Below, piece by piece: positions 26,562 through 35,700 of a stretch of DNA of 64,000 nucleotides; position 1 is the stretch's first letter; each line of letters opens with the position of its first letter. Source of the stretch: Dermabacter sp. GTDB lineage: Bacteria > Actinomycetota > Actinomycetes > Actinomycetales > Dermabacteraceae. The stretch is from the NCBI GenBank assembly GCA_030538475.1, contig JAUNTX010000002.1, positions 323,975 to 387,974 on the forward strand, in the 5' to 3' direction. Below the pieces are notes generated by a model. It was not told where the DNA came from and made no database searches. It saw only the letters and a list, made by a program, of their open reading frames with translations. A program made the position numbers and the translations under genes.

Positions 26562-27446
26562 ATGAACGTCGATCTTGCCCGCAGCCACGCCCCTCAAGAG
26601 ACGGCGTCCCTTCCCCCTGCCACGTGGACCACGAACTTCGATGTCCGCGCGGAGCAGCAGGTGGATTGGGACTACCTCGCGGGCGAAGGTGATGAGGCGC
26701 CCGAGACGGCCGCGCTCGCGGACGGTGCCGCCGCCCCGGGCGGGGCCGACGGCAGCAAGGACGATCGCGTGGCCACCTCGGCGCGCCTCAACCAGCTGCG
26801 CGCGGGCGTGCTCGGCGCGAACGACGGCATCGTCTCCGTCGCGGGCATGGTCGTCGGCGTGGCCGCCGCCACCCCCGCCTTCGCACCGCTGGCCGTGGCG
26901 GGCGTCGCCGCCATCACCGCGGGCGCCCTGTCCATGGCGATGGGCGAATACGTCTCCGTCTCCACCCAGCGCGACACCGAAAAGGCCCTGCTCGAGCGCA
27001 CTCGCGGGCGCCTCGACGCCGACCCCGACGGCGAACTCGCCGCCCTCGCGAGCGCCCTCGAAGAAACGGGAATGCCCGCGGATCTTGCCCGGGCCGCCGC
27101 CACCCGCATGAGCGCCCATGACGCCCTCGATGCCCACGCCCGCGTGCGTTTCGGCATCGAAGAAGACGCCCTCGTCTCACCCGCCGGGGCCGCCGTCGCC
27201 TCCCTCATGGCCTTCACCCTCGGCGGGCTGCTCCCGCTGGCCGCGGTGCTGCTGGCCCCCGTCGGCCTGAAGGCCGTGGCCACGTTCGCCGCGGTGCTGC
27301 TGGCCCTTTCGCTCACGGGCGCCATCTCCGCGCGCCTCGGCCAGGCGGCCGCGGGCCGCGCGACCCTGCGCACCATCCTCGGCGGTAGCGCCGCCATGGC
27401 CGTCACCTACGGGATCGGCTCGCTCATCGGCATCGGGCTCGGGTAG
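26562..27446 (+). CDS. VIT1/CCC1-family iron/manganese transporter
   Basis: 294 residues. An acidic 70-residue head precedes LRAGVLGANDGIVSVAGMVV (about residues 84-103), the family hallmark in helix 1, and AGALSMAMGEYVSVSTQRDTE (about 125-145). A cytoplasmic metal-binding stretch (about 145-200) and three more helices follow. VIT/CCC1 proteins move Fe2+ or Mn2+ out of the cytosol. Two DtxR-type boxes lie upstream, which fits induction or repression by iron. A TACGCT hexamer six bases before the ATG and the lack of a ribosome-binding site suggest a leaderless mRNA. It is monocistronic. Confidence 0.88.
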   Translation: MNVDLARSHAPQETASLPPATWTTNFDVRAEQQVDWDYLAGEGDEAPETAALADGAAAPGGADGSKDDRVATSARLNQLRAGVLGANDGIVSVAGMVVGVAAATPAFAPLAVAGVAAITAGALSMAMGEYVSVSTQRDTEKALLERTRGRLDADPDGELAALASALEETGMPADLARAAATRMSAHDALDAHARVRFGIEEDALVSPAGAAVASLMAFTLGGLLPLAAVLLAPVGLKAVATFAAVLLALSLTGAISARLGQAAAGRATLRTILGGSAAMAVTYGIGSLIGIGLG

Positions 27447-27514
27447 CCGCTGCGGCTGTGTCGGGCGGCCGGGGTTGTCGCCCGCTCGCGTGCGCCCGTC
27501 GGGTTCGTTTCCGC

Positions 27515-28498
27515 TCAGGTCTCGAGGATGCGCTGCGCCGTATCCCGGTCGGTGACCAGGCCGGAGATGAAGCCGGAGCGGGCGGCGCCGATGATGGCGC
27601 GCGCCTTGCTCGCCCCCGCCGCCACGGCCACGACGTTCGGTGTGCGGCGCAGATGATGGGTTTCGAGCGTGACGCAGAGCCGGGTCACCTCGGGTGCCAC
27701 CACCTTGCCGTCGGCGTTGAACCAGATGCCCGCGATCTCCCCGACCGCGCCGGACGCGTCGATGCGTGCCGTGACCGCGGGCGGAAACTCGTCGCGGATC
27801 TGGGTCTCGGGGGGATCCCACGAGCCGACGGAGACGACGGCGAGGTCCAGGTGTTCGAAGAGCCCTCGGACGAAGGTGAGGTCGTCCATCCACGTCTGCC
27901 TCTCGGAGGTGGTTCCCACGAAGAGGGGGGCCTTGATGGCGTGGGCGGCGCCCTGGACCGCTTCGAGCCGGGGCCGTAGGCGTTCGATAGGGGAGGTGGG
28001 GGCCTCGGAGGGGATCTCGCCGGTGATCTGTACGGCGGTGAACGGGGGTGGGTCGGTGAGTTGGGACGCGACCGAGAGCATCGTGCGGCCCCACGTGAAG
28101 CCCACGTTGTCACCGGGGCGGGCCAGCTCGCGGATGACGGCCGCGCCCATCGCCCCGAGCTGCTCGCGGATCTCCGTGGCCTCCCCCTGGGAGTCGATCA
28201 CGCGCACGAGGTCGAGGCCCAGGTGCTCGCGCAGGGGCGCGGAGAACATGGGGAGGTCGGTGGTGGGCTCGAGGATCTCGATGCGAATGATCCCCTCCTC
28301 GCGTCCTTTCGCCAGGAGACGGGCGATCTTGAACCGCGAGATACCGAATTGCTTGGCCAGCTCCACCTTGGAGACGTCCTCGAGGTAGTAGCGCCGGGCG
28401 AGTTGGGCGATCAGTTGACTCTCGGAGAGGGCGTCGGTGGACGGCGGCGACTGGGCGTAGTCGTCGGTACGGCTGGGGGGCACGGCTTCTCCTGACAT
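27515..28498 (-). CDS. SorC family sugar-binding transcriptional regulator
   Basis: 327 residues. An N-terminal helix-turn-helix (LIAQLARRYYLEDVSKVELA and then KQFGISRFKIARLL, about residues 28-65) is followed by a phospho-sugar-sensing SorC domain ending near GLVTDRDTAQRIL. SorC regulators respond to phosphorylated sugars; EryD of erythritol users belongs here. It is divergent from the kinase/ABC operon, with a promoter and two palindromic operators between them. Start: ATG at 28498; a TTG one codon earlier is possible. The effector is probably the phosphorylated product of one of the two kinases, which is inference. Confidence 0.92.
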   Translation of the reverse strand: MSGEAVPPSRTDDYAQSPPSTDALSESQLIAQLARRYYLEDVSKVELAKQFGISRFKIARLLAKGREEGIIRIEILEPTTDLPMFSAPLREHLGLDLVRVIDSQGEATEIREQLGAMGAAVIRELARPGDNVGFTWGRTMLSVASQLTDPPPFTAVQITGEIPSEAPTSPIERLRPRLEAVQGAAHAIKAPLFVGTTSERQTWMDDLTFVRGLFEHLDLAVVSVGSWDPPETQIRDEFPPAVTARIDASGAVGEIAGIWFNADGKVVAPEVTRLCVTLETHHLRRTPNVVAVAAGASKARAIIGAARSGFISGLVTDRDTAQRILET

Positions 28499-28511
28499 CA
28501 AGGCGCAAACG

Positions 28512-28574
28512 TTGACAGCCTATGCCCCGACCCGTATGGTGCTCATATGAGTGTTGCTGAATGCTCATGTGAGC
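28512..28574 (+). promoter_or_regulatory. Promoter and tandem SorC operators of the ketose/polyol operon
   Basis: TTGACA at 28512-28517, 17-bp spacer and TATGGT at 28535-28540 form a strong promoter. The expected start point (about 28547) falls in the palindrome CTCATATGAG (28542-28551). A second copy, GCTCATGTGAGC (28563-28574), is centred 22 bp downstream. The two 14-mers beginning TGCTCAT share 11 bases. Bound regulator would cover the start point, so repression is likely. On the other strand TAGGCT (28517-28522) is a possible -10 for the regulator gene. Confidence 0.8.
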
Positions 28575-28616
28575 GCCTCGATGGAGGCGCGGGAAACTCT
28601 CAGAGAGGAGGGTGAG

Positions 28617-30281
28617 GTGAGCACACCGAGCACCTACGTTCTGGGGATCGACTTCGGAACCGAATCGGCCCGAGCGGTCCTGGTCCGCCTGAGCGACGGA
28701 GCGGAAATCGCCTCGGCCGTGCATCCCTACCAGCACGGCGTCATGGACGAAACGCTCGTTCACACCGGCACGGCGCTGCCCGCCGACTCCGCGCTCCAAG
28801 ACCCCGATGATTACCTCGCCTCCCTGCAGGCCGTGATCCGCAGCGTCGTCGGCCGCTCCCGCATCCAGCCCGAGCAGATCATCGGCCTCGGGATCGACAC
28901 CACCGCGTGCACCCTGGTGCTCACCGACGCCCACCTCGTGCCGCTGCCCCGCCTCACCCGCTGGCGCAGCCAGCCCCTCGCGTATGCGCGCCTGTGGAAG
29001 CACCACGCCGCCCAGTACTGCGCCGACGACCTCATCGCCGCGGCCCGCGCCGAAGGCGGCATGTTCCTGCCCACCTACGGCGGCAGGCTCTCCTCCGAAT
29101 GGCTGCTGCCGAAGGCCCTGCAAACCCTCCGCGAAGCCCCCGAGGTCTACGCCGCGGCCGAACGCATCCTCGAACAGCAGGACTGGATCGTCTCGACCCT
29201 CGTGGGCCGCGAGGTGCGGTCCGCCTCGGTGGCCGGATACAAGGGCACCTACCGCGCCGAAGGCGACGGCTACCCTCCCGCCTCCTTCCTCGACGGAGTG
29301 CACCAGGGCTTCGCCACCGTGCTCGACAAGGTGGGCCACGAGTTCCTCGCCCCCGGCCAGCAGGCGGGCACCCTGAGCGGCGAATGGGCCGAAAAGCTGG
29401 GCCTCGCCCCCGGCACGGCCGTCGCAGCGGGCACGATTGACGCCCACGCCGCGGTGCTCGGATCCGGCGTGGTCGAATCCAACGTCATGGTCGCCGTGAT
29501 GGGCACGAGCGTCTGCAACCTCATCGTCACCGACCAGTACGCCGAACCCGTCGGCATCCAGGGCGTCGTGCTCGATGGCATCCTGCCCGGAAAGTGGGGG
29601 CACGAGGCAGGCCAGGCAGGCTTCGGCGACACCTTCGGCTGGTTCGTCCATCACCTCGCCGGGGCCGACGTCGCCGACGAGGCCGCGATCACCGGCCGCT
29701 CCGTCTTCGAGGTGCTTGAAGCGCACGCCTCGACGCTCGGCCCGGGCGGCAGCGGGCTGCTGGTCTTGGATTGGCTGAGCGGCAACCGCTCGGTCCTGGT
29801 CGATTCCAACCTCTCCGGGGCGATCATCGGGATGACCCTCGCGACCCGCTCGCACCACATCTATCGAGCGCTGCTCGAAGCCGCCGCCTTCGGCCAGCGC
29901 ACCATCCTCGAAGCGTTCGAACAGGCTGGGGTGAGCATCGACAGGTTCGTGGTCTGCGGGGGGATTCCCCGCAAGAGCCCGCTGCTCATGCAGATCCTGG
30001 CCGACGTGACCGGCCGCCGCATCGAGGTGTCCCCGTCCGTGAACAGTTCGGCGCTTGGGGCCGCCCTGCACGCGGCCATCGCCGCCGGTGTCACCACCTG
30101 GGAGCAGGCCGCTGCCCTCGCCCCCGCCATCACGGCAGTGCACACCCCGGATCCCGCCCGCCACGCCGCCTACGAGCCCGTGTACGCCCTGTACCGGCGC
30201 CTCCATGACGACCTCGGCGTGAGCCACCCCGAGTACATGCACCAGTTGCGCGACCTCCAGGCCAGTGCCCCGACCGTGTGA
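28617..30281 (+). CDS. FGGY-family carbohydrate kinase, ribulokinase-like
   Basis: 554 residues, the size of AraB-type ribulokinases. Characteristic segments: VLGIDFGTESARAVLV (about 9-24), IIGLGIDTTACTLVL (about 88-102), ARLWKHHAAQYCADDL (about 125-140), GGRLSSEWLLPKALQ (about 157), MGTSVCNL (about 297) and a C-terminal VCGGIPRKSPLLMQILADV (about 445). It should phosphorylate a keto-pentose or related ketose with ATP in the cytoplasm. The GTG start at 28617 has GAGAGGAGGG upstream. It is the first gene of the operon, followed 23 bp later by a dihydroxyacetone-kinase-like gene. No arabinose isomerase or epimerase accompanies it, so L-ribulose is not assured as substrate. Confidence 0.88.
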   Translation: MSTPSTYVLGIDFGTESARAVLVRLSDGAEIASAVHPYQHGVMDETLVHTGTALPADSALQDPDDYLASLQAVIRSVVGRSRIQPEQIIGLGIDTTACTLVLTDAHLVPLPRLTRWRSQPLAYARLWKHHAAQYCADDLIAAARAEGGMFLPTYGGRLSSEWLLPKALQTLREAPEVYAAAERILEQQDWIVSTLVGREVRSASVAGYKGTYRAEGDGYPPASFLDGVHQGFATVLDKVGHEFLAPGQQAGTLSGEWAEKLGLAPGTAVAAGTIDAHAAVLGSGVVESNVMVAVMGTSVCNLIVTDQYAEPVGIQGVVLDGILPGKWGHEAGQAGFGDTFGWFVHHLAGADVADEAAITGRSVFEVLEAHASTLGPGGSGLLVLDWLSGNRSVLVDSNLSGAIIGMTLATRSHHIYRALLEAAAFGQRTILEAFEQAGVSIDRFVVCGGIPRKSPLLMQILADVTGRRIEVSPSVNSSALGAALHAAIAAGVTTWEQAAALAPAITAVHTPDPARHAAYEPVYALYRRLHDDLGVSHPEYMHQLRDLQASAPTV

Positions 30282-30304
30282 GACCACCCCGAAGGAGAGC
30301 TTCG

Positions 30305-32038
30305 ATGAGGAAGATTATCAACGACCCCGAGCATTTCGTCGACGAGGTTATCGACGGCATTCTGCTCGCCCACCCCGACCGGCTGCGAGCCGTCGGTGGT
30401 GATCGCCGTGCGCTCGTGCGGCGCGACGCGGGCACCGGCGGGCGCGTCGGGATCGTCACCGGGGGAGGCTCCGGGCACCTCCCGCTGTTCCTCGGCTACG
30501 TGGGGCGCGGCCTCGCCTCGGGCGTGGCCGTCGGCAACGTGTTCTCCTCCCCCTCACCGCAGCAGGTCCACCGCGCCACCCTCGCCAGTGACGACGGGGC
30601 CGGGGTGCTCTACCTCTACGGCAACTACGGCGGCGATGTCTACACCTTCGATCTTGGCGCCGACCTCAGCGCGGCCGACGGGGTCCGCACCACCACCGTC
30701 GTCGGCACCGACGACCTGCTCTCCGCCCCCGCCGACCGGGCCGACACGAGGCGCGGGGTGGCCGGGCTGTTCTTCGCCTACAAGACGGCCGGTGCCGCCG
30801 CCGAACGCGGCGACGACCTCGATGCCGTCACCGAGATCGCCCAACGTACGTGCGATCGCACCCGCACCATGGGCGTCGGCCTCTCACCCACGATCCTGCC
30901 CGCCGCCGGACAGCCGACCTTCACCCTCGGCGAGGGCGAGATGGAGATCGGGATCGGGATCCACGGGGAACCCGGCCAGCACCGCGGGCCGCTCGAGACC
31001 GCCGACCAGATCACGGACCGGTTCCTCGCTGAGTTGCTCGAAGAACTGCCCGTCGCCACCGGCGACCGGGTGGCGGTGCTGGTCAACGGCCTGGGCGCCA
31101 CGCCGCTCGAAGAGCTGTACGTGATCTACCGCCGGATGCACCGGGTGCTCACCGAACGGGGAACGCAGATCGCCCACGTGTATATCGGCGAATACGCCAC
31201 GAGCCTGGAAATGGCCGGGGCCAGCGTGTCCCTGTGCCACCTCGACGACGAACTTTCCGACCTGCTCGCGGCGCCCGCGGACTCCCCGTTCTTCGAACAG
31301 GCCGCCGGTACCCGGGCCCGGCACGACGGTGCCGGTGCGGGGGAGGCCGACGAGCCGACGCCCGCACCCGGTGGTGAGGGTGGCGGCGAGGGCGAGGTGC
31401 GCACGATCCGCACCGTCGCGGACCCCGGGCCTCTGCGTGAGCTGCTTCTGGCCGTCACCGTGCGCCTGCCCCGCCACCGCGATGAGCTGCGCGCCCTGGA
31501 TGCCGCCCTCGGCGACGGCGACCTCGGCATCACCGTTGCCGCAGGCGCCGAGGCCGTGCACGAGGCGCTCGATGCCCTCCCCGTGGGCGCCGCCGCTGAC
31601 GAGGTGCTGCGCGCCGCCGGTACCGCCTTCGCCTCGGCCAATCCCTCGACCTTCGCTGCGCTCATCGGCGGGGCGTCCCTGGCCGCCGCCGAGGCAGCCG
31701 GGGATCGGCTCGATGCGCACACACTGCCCGCGGTGCTCGACGCCGTAATCGCGCGGATCGCCGAGCGCGGCGGTGCGCACGCGGGCGACAAGACCGTCCT
31801 GGATGTGCTGTATGCCGTGCGCGCGAGCGTCGACGACGCCTCCGGTACGCCCGCCGAGAGGGCTCACCGCGCCCGCGAGGCAGCCCAGCAGACCGTCACC
31901 ACGTTCGCCGATAAGCCCTCCCGCCGCGGCCGCGCCGCCTGGGTGGGGGAGCGCTCCGTCGGCCACCAAGATCCCGGACAGGTCGCCGCGCTGCGGTTCC
32001 TGGACGAGTTGTGCGCAGTACTGGACCGGGACGCATAA
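30305..32038 (+). CDS. Fused DhaK-DhaL kinase (dihydroxyacetone kinase family)
   Basis: 577 residues, ATP-dependent single-chain form. The DhaK half (about 1-330) has GIVTGGGSGHLPLFLGYVG (about 44) and IGIHGEPG with the substrate-binding His220. A 35-residue Gly/Glu-rich linker follows, then the DhaL half (about 370-577) with the three metal-binding aspartates D399, D404 and D406 in LDAALGDGDLGIT. The usual GDHG is GDLG here, seen also in kinases acting on other short ketoses such as erythrulose. Substrate could be dihydroxyacetone, erythrulose or a related ketose. The ATG has GAAGGAGAG upstream. It is in one operon with the ribulokinase-like gene and ABC importer. Confidence 0.9.
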   Translation: MRKIINDPEHFVDEVIDGILLAHPDRLRAVGGDRRALVRRDAGTGGRVGIVTGGGSGHLPLFLGYVGRGLASGVAVGNVFSSPSPQQVHRATLASDDGAGVLYLYGNYGGDVYTFDLGADLSAADGVRTTTVVGTDDLLSAPADRADTRRGVAGLFFAYKTAGAAAERGDDLDAVTEIAQRTCDRTRTMGVGLSPTILPAAGQPTFTLGEGEMEIGIGIHGEPGQHRGPLETADQITDRFLAELLEELPVATGDRVAVLVNGLGATPLEELYVIYRRMHRVLTERGTQIAHVYIGEYATSLEMAGASVSLCHLDDELSDLLAAPADSPFFEQAAGTRARHDGAGAGEADEPTPAPGGEGGGEGEVRTIRTVADPGPLRELLLAVTVRLPRHRDELRALDAALGDGDLGITVAAGAEAVHEALDALPVGAAADEVLRAAGTAFASANPSTFAALIGGASLAAAEAAGDRLDAHTLPAVLDAVIARIAERGGAHAGDKTVLDVLYAVRASVDDASGTPAERAHRAREAAQQTVTTFADKPSRRGRAAWVGERSVGHQDPGQVAALRFLDELCAVLDRDA

Positions 32039-32079
32039 GCGCCCGGAGTCTCCACCACCCCGATTCGAAGGAGAGTCCC

Positions 32080-33144
32080 ATGTCATCCATCCACGAGATC
32101 CGTCCCAACCGCCGCACCGTCCTGTTCAGCGGGCTCGGCATCCTCGCCCTCGGCGGCACCCTGGCCGCGTGCGGCACCACCGAATCCGGCGGTTCCGCCA
32201 CGGGCGGCAGCGAAGGAGGCGGCGGAGGCGACGCCAAGGGCGCGATGGTCACCGTCCCCAAACTGACCGGCATCGCCTGGTTCAACCGGATGGAGGAGGG
32301 CGTCAAGGAGTACGCCGAGGCCACCGGGAACAACGCCTACTACCAGGGCTCGTCCGAGGCCGACGCCGCCGCGCAGGTACGCGTGCTGGAGGACCTGATC
32401 GCCTCGAACGTCGCCGCCCTGTGCGTGACCCCCTTCCAGCCCGATGCCGTCGAGCAGACCCTGAAAAAGGCGATGGATGCCGGCATCAAGGTGGTCACCC
32501 ACGAGGCCCCCGGCATCAAGAACGCCGATTTCGATATCGAGGCGTTCAAGAACGCCGACTACGGCATCAACCTCATGGACGAACTGGCCAAGGCCATGGG
32601 CGAAAAGGGCGAATACGCCCTCATGGTCGGCTCGCTCTCCTCCACGACCCACATGGAGTGGGTCGATGCCGCGAAGAAGCACCAGGAAGAGAAGTACCCG
32701 CAGATGACGCAGGTCGGCGACATCGTCGAGACGAGCGACGACTCGCAGAAGGCGTACGAGGCCATGCAGGAGCTGCTGTCCGCGCACCCCACCCTGGCCG
32801 GTGTGCAGGGTTCGGCCTCGACCGACGTGGTGGGTGTCGGCCAGGCCGTCGAGGAAGCCGGACTGCAGGATCGCATCGCCGTGGTCGGCACCTCCACCCC
32901 GGCCGACACCAAGGAGTTGCTCGACTCCGGCGCCATCGATGTCATCCAGTTCTGGGACCCCGGGTATGCCGCGTACGCGCAGAACGTGGTCGCCAAGATG
33001 CTGCTGGACGGCAAGAGCGTCGAGCCCGGCGCCGACCTCGGCATCGAGGGCTACACGGATATCTCCATCGAGGGCAAGGTCATCTACGGCGACAAGGCGT
33101 GGATCAACGTCACCAAGGACAACGCTGGCGACTATGACTACTGA
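32080..33144 (+). CDS. Ribose-type sugar-binding lipoprotein
   Basis: 354 residues. Leader with a twin-arginine motif (NRRTVLFSG) and lipobox (LAAC, Cys at about residue 28) followed by a Gly/Ser-rich tether. The mature part is a periplasmic-binding protein of the RbsB/LacI-like fold (Peripla_BP_4), with NVAALCVTPFQPDAVEQTL (about 107) and LAGVQGSASTDVVGVGQAV (about 242) as typical segments. GAAGGAGAG precedes the ATG at 32080. It supplies substrate to the following ribose-type ABC importer. Related proteins bind pentoses, polyols or autoinducer-2; substrate is not decided by sequence. Confidence 0.92.
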   Translation: MSSIHEIRPNRRTVLFSGLGILALGGTLAACGTTESGGSATGGSEGGGGGDAKGAMVTVPKLTGIAWFNRMEEGVKEYAEATGNNAYYQGSSEADAAAQVRVLEDLIASNVAALCVTPFQPDAVEQTLKKAMDAGIKVVTHEAPGIKNADFDIEAFKNADYGINLMDELAKAMGEKGEYALMVGSLSSTTHMEWVDAAKKHQEEKYPQMTQVGDIVETSDDSQKAYEAMQELLSAHPTLAGVQGSASTDVVGVGQAVEEAGLQDRIAVVGTSTPADTKELLDSGAIDVIQFWDPGYAAYAQNVVAKMLLDGKSVEPGADLGIEGYTDISIEGKVIYGDKAWINVTKDNAGDYDY

Positions 33145-34654
33145 CCCCGTCGGCGTTTTTGATCCGGACGGCGAGGTTGTCGTCCGGGTCGAGAACGTCT
33201 CGAAGACCTTCGGGACCGTCAAGGCCCTCGACGATGTCTCGCTCATCGTGCGGCGCGGCACCGTTCACGCCCTCGTCGGCGAGAACGGCTCCGGCAAATC
33301 CACCCTGACCAAGGTGATCGCGGGGGCCCACGCCCCCGACAGTGGCCGCGTCCATCTCGAAGGGAACCTGGTTGAGGACCTCACCCCCAGAGCGGCCCTC
33401 GACCACGGCGTCCGCGTCATCTTCCAGGACTTCGCGCTGTTCCCGCACATGAGTGTGGCCGACAACATCGGCTTCGACGGCAGCAGCAGCCCCTGGGGCG
33501 CCGTCCCCGTCGCCGCCACCCGCGAGCGGGCCCGCACGGCCCTCGCGTCCCTGGGCCTCACGATCTCGCCGTCCACCGTGCTCGGCGAGCTCTCCACCGC
33601 CGAACGGCAACTGGTGGCCATCGCCCGGGCGGTCTCGGCCGATGGGCGGATCATCCTCATGGACGAACCGACGGCCGCCCTCACCCAGGACGAAATCGAC
33701 TCCTTCCTGGTGACCGTGCGCCGCCTCGCCCAGCAGGGCATGAGCTTCGTGTTCATTTCCCACAAACTGCGCGAGGTGGTGCAGATCGCCGACGACGTGA
33801 CCGTGATCCGCGACGGGGCCGTGGTCGCCACGGGACCGGCCACCGACTACGACCAGCAGCGCATCTCCGAACTGATGACGGGCGCTGCCGTGACCAATGA
33901 GCGCCGCGAGAGTGCCTGGGAGGCCACGCAGCAGCCGGTGCTGTCCCTGCGCGGCCTGAGCCTCGCATCGGTGTTCCGCGACGTTGACCTCGACCTTCAC
34001 GCCGGGCGCGTCCTCGGCCTCTCCGGCCTCGTGGGCTGCGGGAAGATCGCCATCGGACTGGCCCTTGCCGGGCTGATTGAGCACGAGAGCGGCGAGATCC
34101 GCTTCGACGGCTCCCGCCTGCGGGATCCCCGTCGGCGCCCCGAGATTCAGTACGTGCCCGACGACCGCCTCACCGAGGGCCTGTTCCTGGAATGGTCGAT
34201 CGCCGACAACGTGGTCGCGGGCGCCCTGCCGCTCGCCCAGGGGCGCGGCGGCCTGCTGTCCACCTCCCGCATCGGGGCGCTCGCCAACACCTGGCGCGAA
34301 CGCCTGCGGATCAAGACCCCGGACGTCACCGCACCGGCAGCGACCCTCTCCGGCGGCAACCAGCAGCGGGTCCTGCTGGCCCGGGCGCTGGCCTCCGGCC
34401 CGCGCGTTGTGGTGCTCAACAACCCCACCGTCGGCGTGGACGTCGGCTCCCGCGCGGACATCCACGACCTCGTGCGGCACATCGCCGACGACGGCACCGC
34501 CGTGCTCGTGGTGTCCGACGAACCGGCAGAACTGATGAGCGTGTGCGACGACGTGGCCTTCGTCGTCGAGGGCCGCATCGTGGAGACGCGCGCGGCCGGC
34601 GACCTCAGCGAAGAGCAGATCATCGACATCAACGGACAGGGGAGAGCAGCATGA
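33134..34654 (+). CDS. Ribose-type ABC importer ATPase (two ATP-binding domains)
   Basis: 506 residues, RbsA/XylG layout. Domain 1: Walker A GENGSGKST (about 51), signature LSTAERQ and Walker B ILMDEPTAAL (about 172). Domain 2: the degenerate Walker A GLVGCGKIAIG usual in this family, signature LSGGNQQR (about 407) and a Walker B in which LNNPTVGVDVG replaces the normal Glu, also usual. The ATG overlaps the binding-protein stop by 11 bp and the stop overlaps the permease by ATGA, so the genes are tightly coupled. Unlike the two LacI-linked importers in this window, this one brings its own ATPase. Confidence 0.93.
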   Translation: MTTDPVGVFDPDGEVVVRVENVSKTFGTVKALDDVSLIVRRGTVHALVGENGSGKSTLTKVIAGAHAPDSGRVHLEGNLVEDLTPRAALDHGVRVIFQDFALFPHMSVADNIGFDGSSSPWGAVPVAATRERARTALASLGLTISPSTVLGELSTAERQLVAIARAVSADGRIILMDEPTAALTQDEIDSFLVTVRRLAQQGMSFVFISHKLREVVQIADDVTVIRDGAVVATGPATDYDQQRISELMTGAAVTNERRESAWEATQQPVLSLRGLSLASVFRDVDLDLHAGRVLGLSGLVGCGKIAIGLALAGLIEHESGEIRFDGSRLRDPRRRPEIQYVPDDRLTEGLFLEWSIADNVVAGALPLAQGRGGLLSTSRIGALANTWRERLRIKTPDVTAPAATLSGGNQQRVLLARALASGPRVVVLNNPTVGVDVGSRADIHDLVRHIADDGTAVLVVSDEPAELMSVCDDVAFVVEGRIVETRAAGDLSEEQIIDINGQGRAA

Positions 34655-35700
34655 GCAGCGCGGCATCCACCCCGGTGAGCCCACCGCTCACCACCCAGCT
34701 CGCGAGCCTCGTGCGGGGCCGACGGGAACTGCTGCTGGCCGCGGTCGTGCTGCTGGCGTGCATCGTCCTAGCCATCGCCAACCCCACCTTCCTGTCCGCC
34801 GCGCACCTGTTCGGCCTCGGCCGCTCCTCCGCGGTCATCGGGATCATGGCCCTCGGGGTGCTGCTGGTGCTGCTGACCGGCGGGATCGACGTGTCGGTCT
34901 CCGCCATCGCCGTGAGCGCCATGTACCTCACGGTGGTCACTTTGAGGGTGCTGGATTTTCAGGGCACGTTCCTGGTCGCCGTGGCGCTGTCCATCCTGAT
35001 CGGCGCCCTCCTCGGACTCGTCAACGGCGTCCTGGTGGCCTGGCTGAAACTCCCGTCGATGATCGTCACCATCGGCACCCTCACCCTGTACCGCGGTGCC
35101 CTGCTGGCCTTCGTCGGCACCGAGCGGATCCGGCAACTGCCCGCCCAGATCGGGGACTTCTCAACGTCGAGTCTGATCACCACCGAATCGGCCGGCCGCA
35201 CCGTCTCCCTCCACACCGCGGTCCTGGTGTTCGCGATCCTCGCGGTGCTGCTCGCCGTGGTGCTGAAGCGGGTGTGGTGGGGCCGGTTCGTCTACGCCAT
35301 CGGAGACGACGAGGAAGCGGCCGCCCGCATGGGCGTCCCCGTCCACCTCATCCGGACCTGCACGTTCGTTATCTCCGGCGCGCTCGCCGGGCTGGCCGGA
35401 ATCCTGTACGCCGGGATGAACCGGGCAGCCGACCCGTCCACGTTCAGCGGCGTCGAACTCACCGTGCTCGCCGCCGTCGTGCTCGGCGGCGCCGCCGTCA
35501 CCGGGGGCCGCGGCACCGTGCTTGGCACCGTGCTCGGGGTCGTGCTCATCACCGTGGTCGGCTCCAGTCTGGTGCTCATCGGAATCCCGGCCGAGTGGCA
35601 GAGCCTGTTTATTGGCCTGTTCGTCCTTCTGGGGGTGTGCGCCCCCGCGATCCGTGACCGACGCCTCGAGCGTCGACGAGGAATGGTGGTGTCGGAATGA
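34651..35700 (+). CDS. Ribose-type ABC importer permease
   Basis: 349 residues, RbsC/EryF-like membrane protein with about nine hydrophobic helices. Family markers are GVLLVLLTGGIDVSVSAIA (about residue 70) and the late ATPase-contact region around GGRGTVLGTVLG (about 290). The ATG overlaps the ATPase stop (ATGA) and GGAGAG lies upstream. It is one of two non-identical permeases, probably forming a heterodimeric channel with the next gene product. Confidence 0.92.
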   Translation: MSSAASTPVSPPLTTQLASLVRGRRELLLAAVVLLACIVLAIANPTFLSAAHLFGLGRSSAVIGIMALGVLLVLLTGGIDVSVSAIAVSAMYLTVVTLRVLDFQGTFLVAVALSILIGALLGLVNGVLVAWLKLPSMIVTIGTLTLYRGALLAFVGTERIRQLPAQIGDFSTSSLITTESAGRTVSLHTAVLVFAILAVLLAVVLKRVWWGRFVYAIGDDEEAAARMGVPVHLIRTCTFVISGALAGLAGILYAGMNRAADPSTFSGVELTVLAAVVLGGAAVTGGRGTVLGTVLGVVLITVVGSSLVLIGIPAEWQSLFIGLFVLLGVCAPAIRDRRLERRRGMVVSE

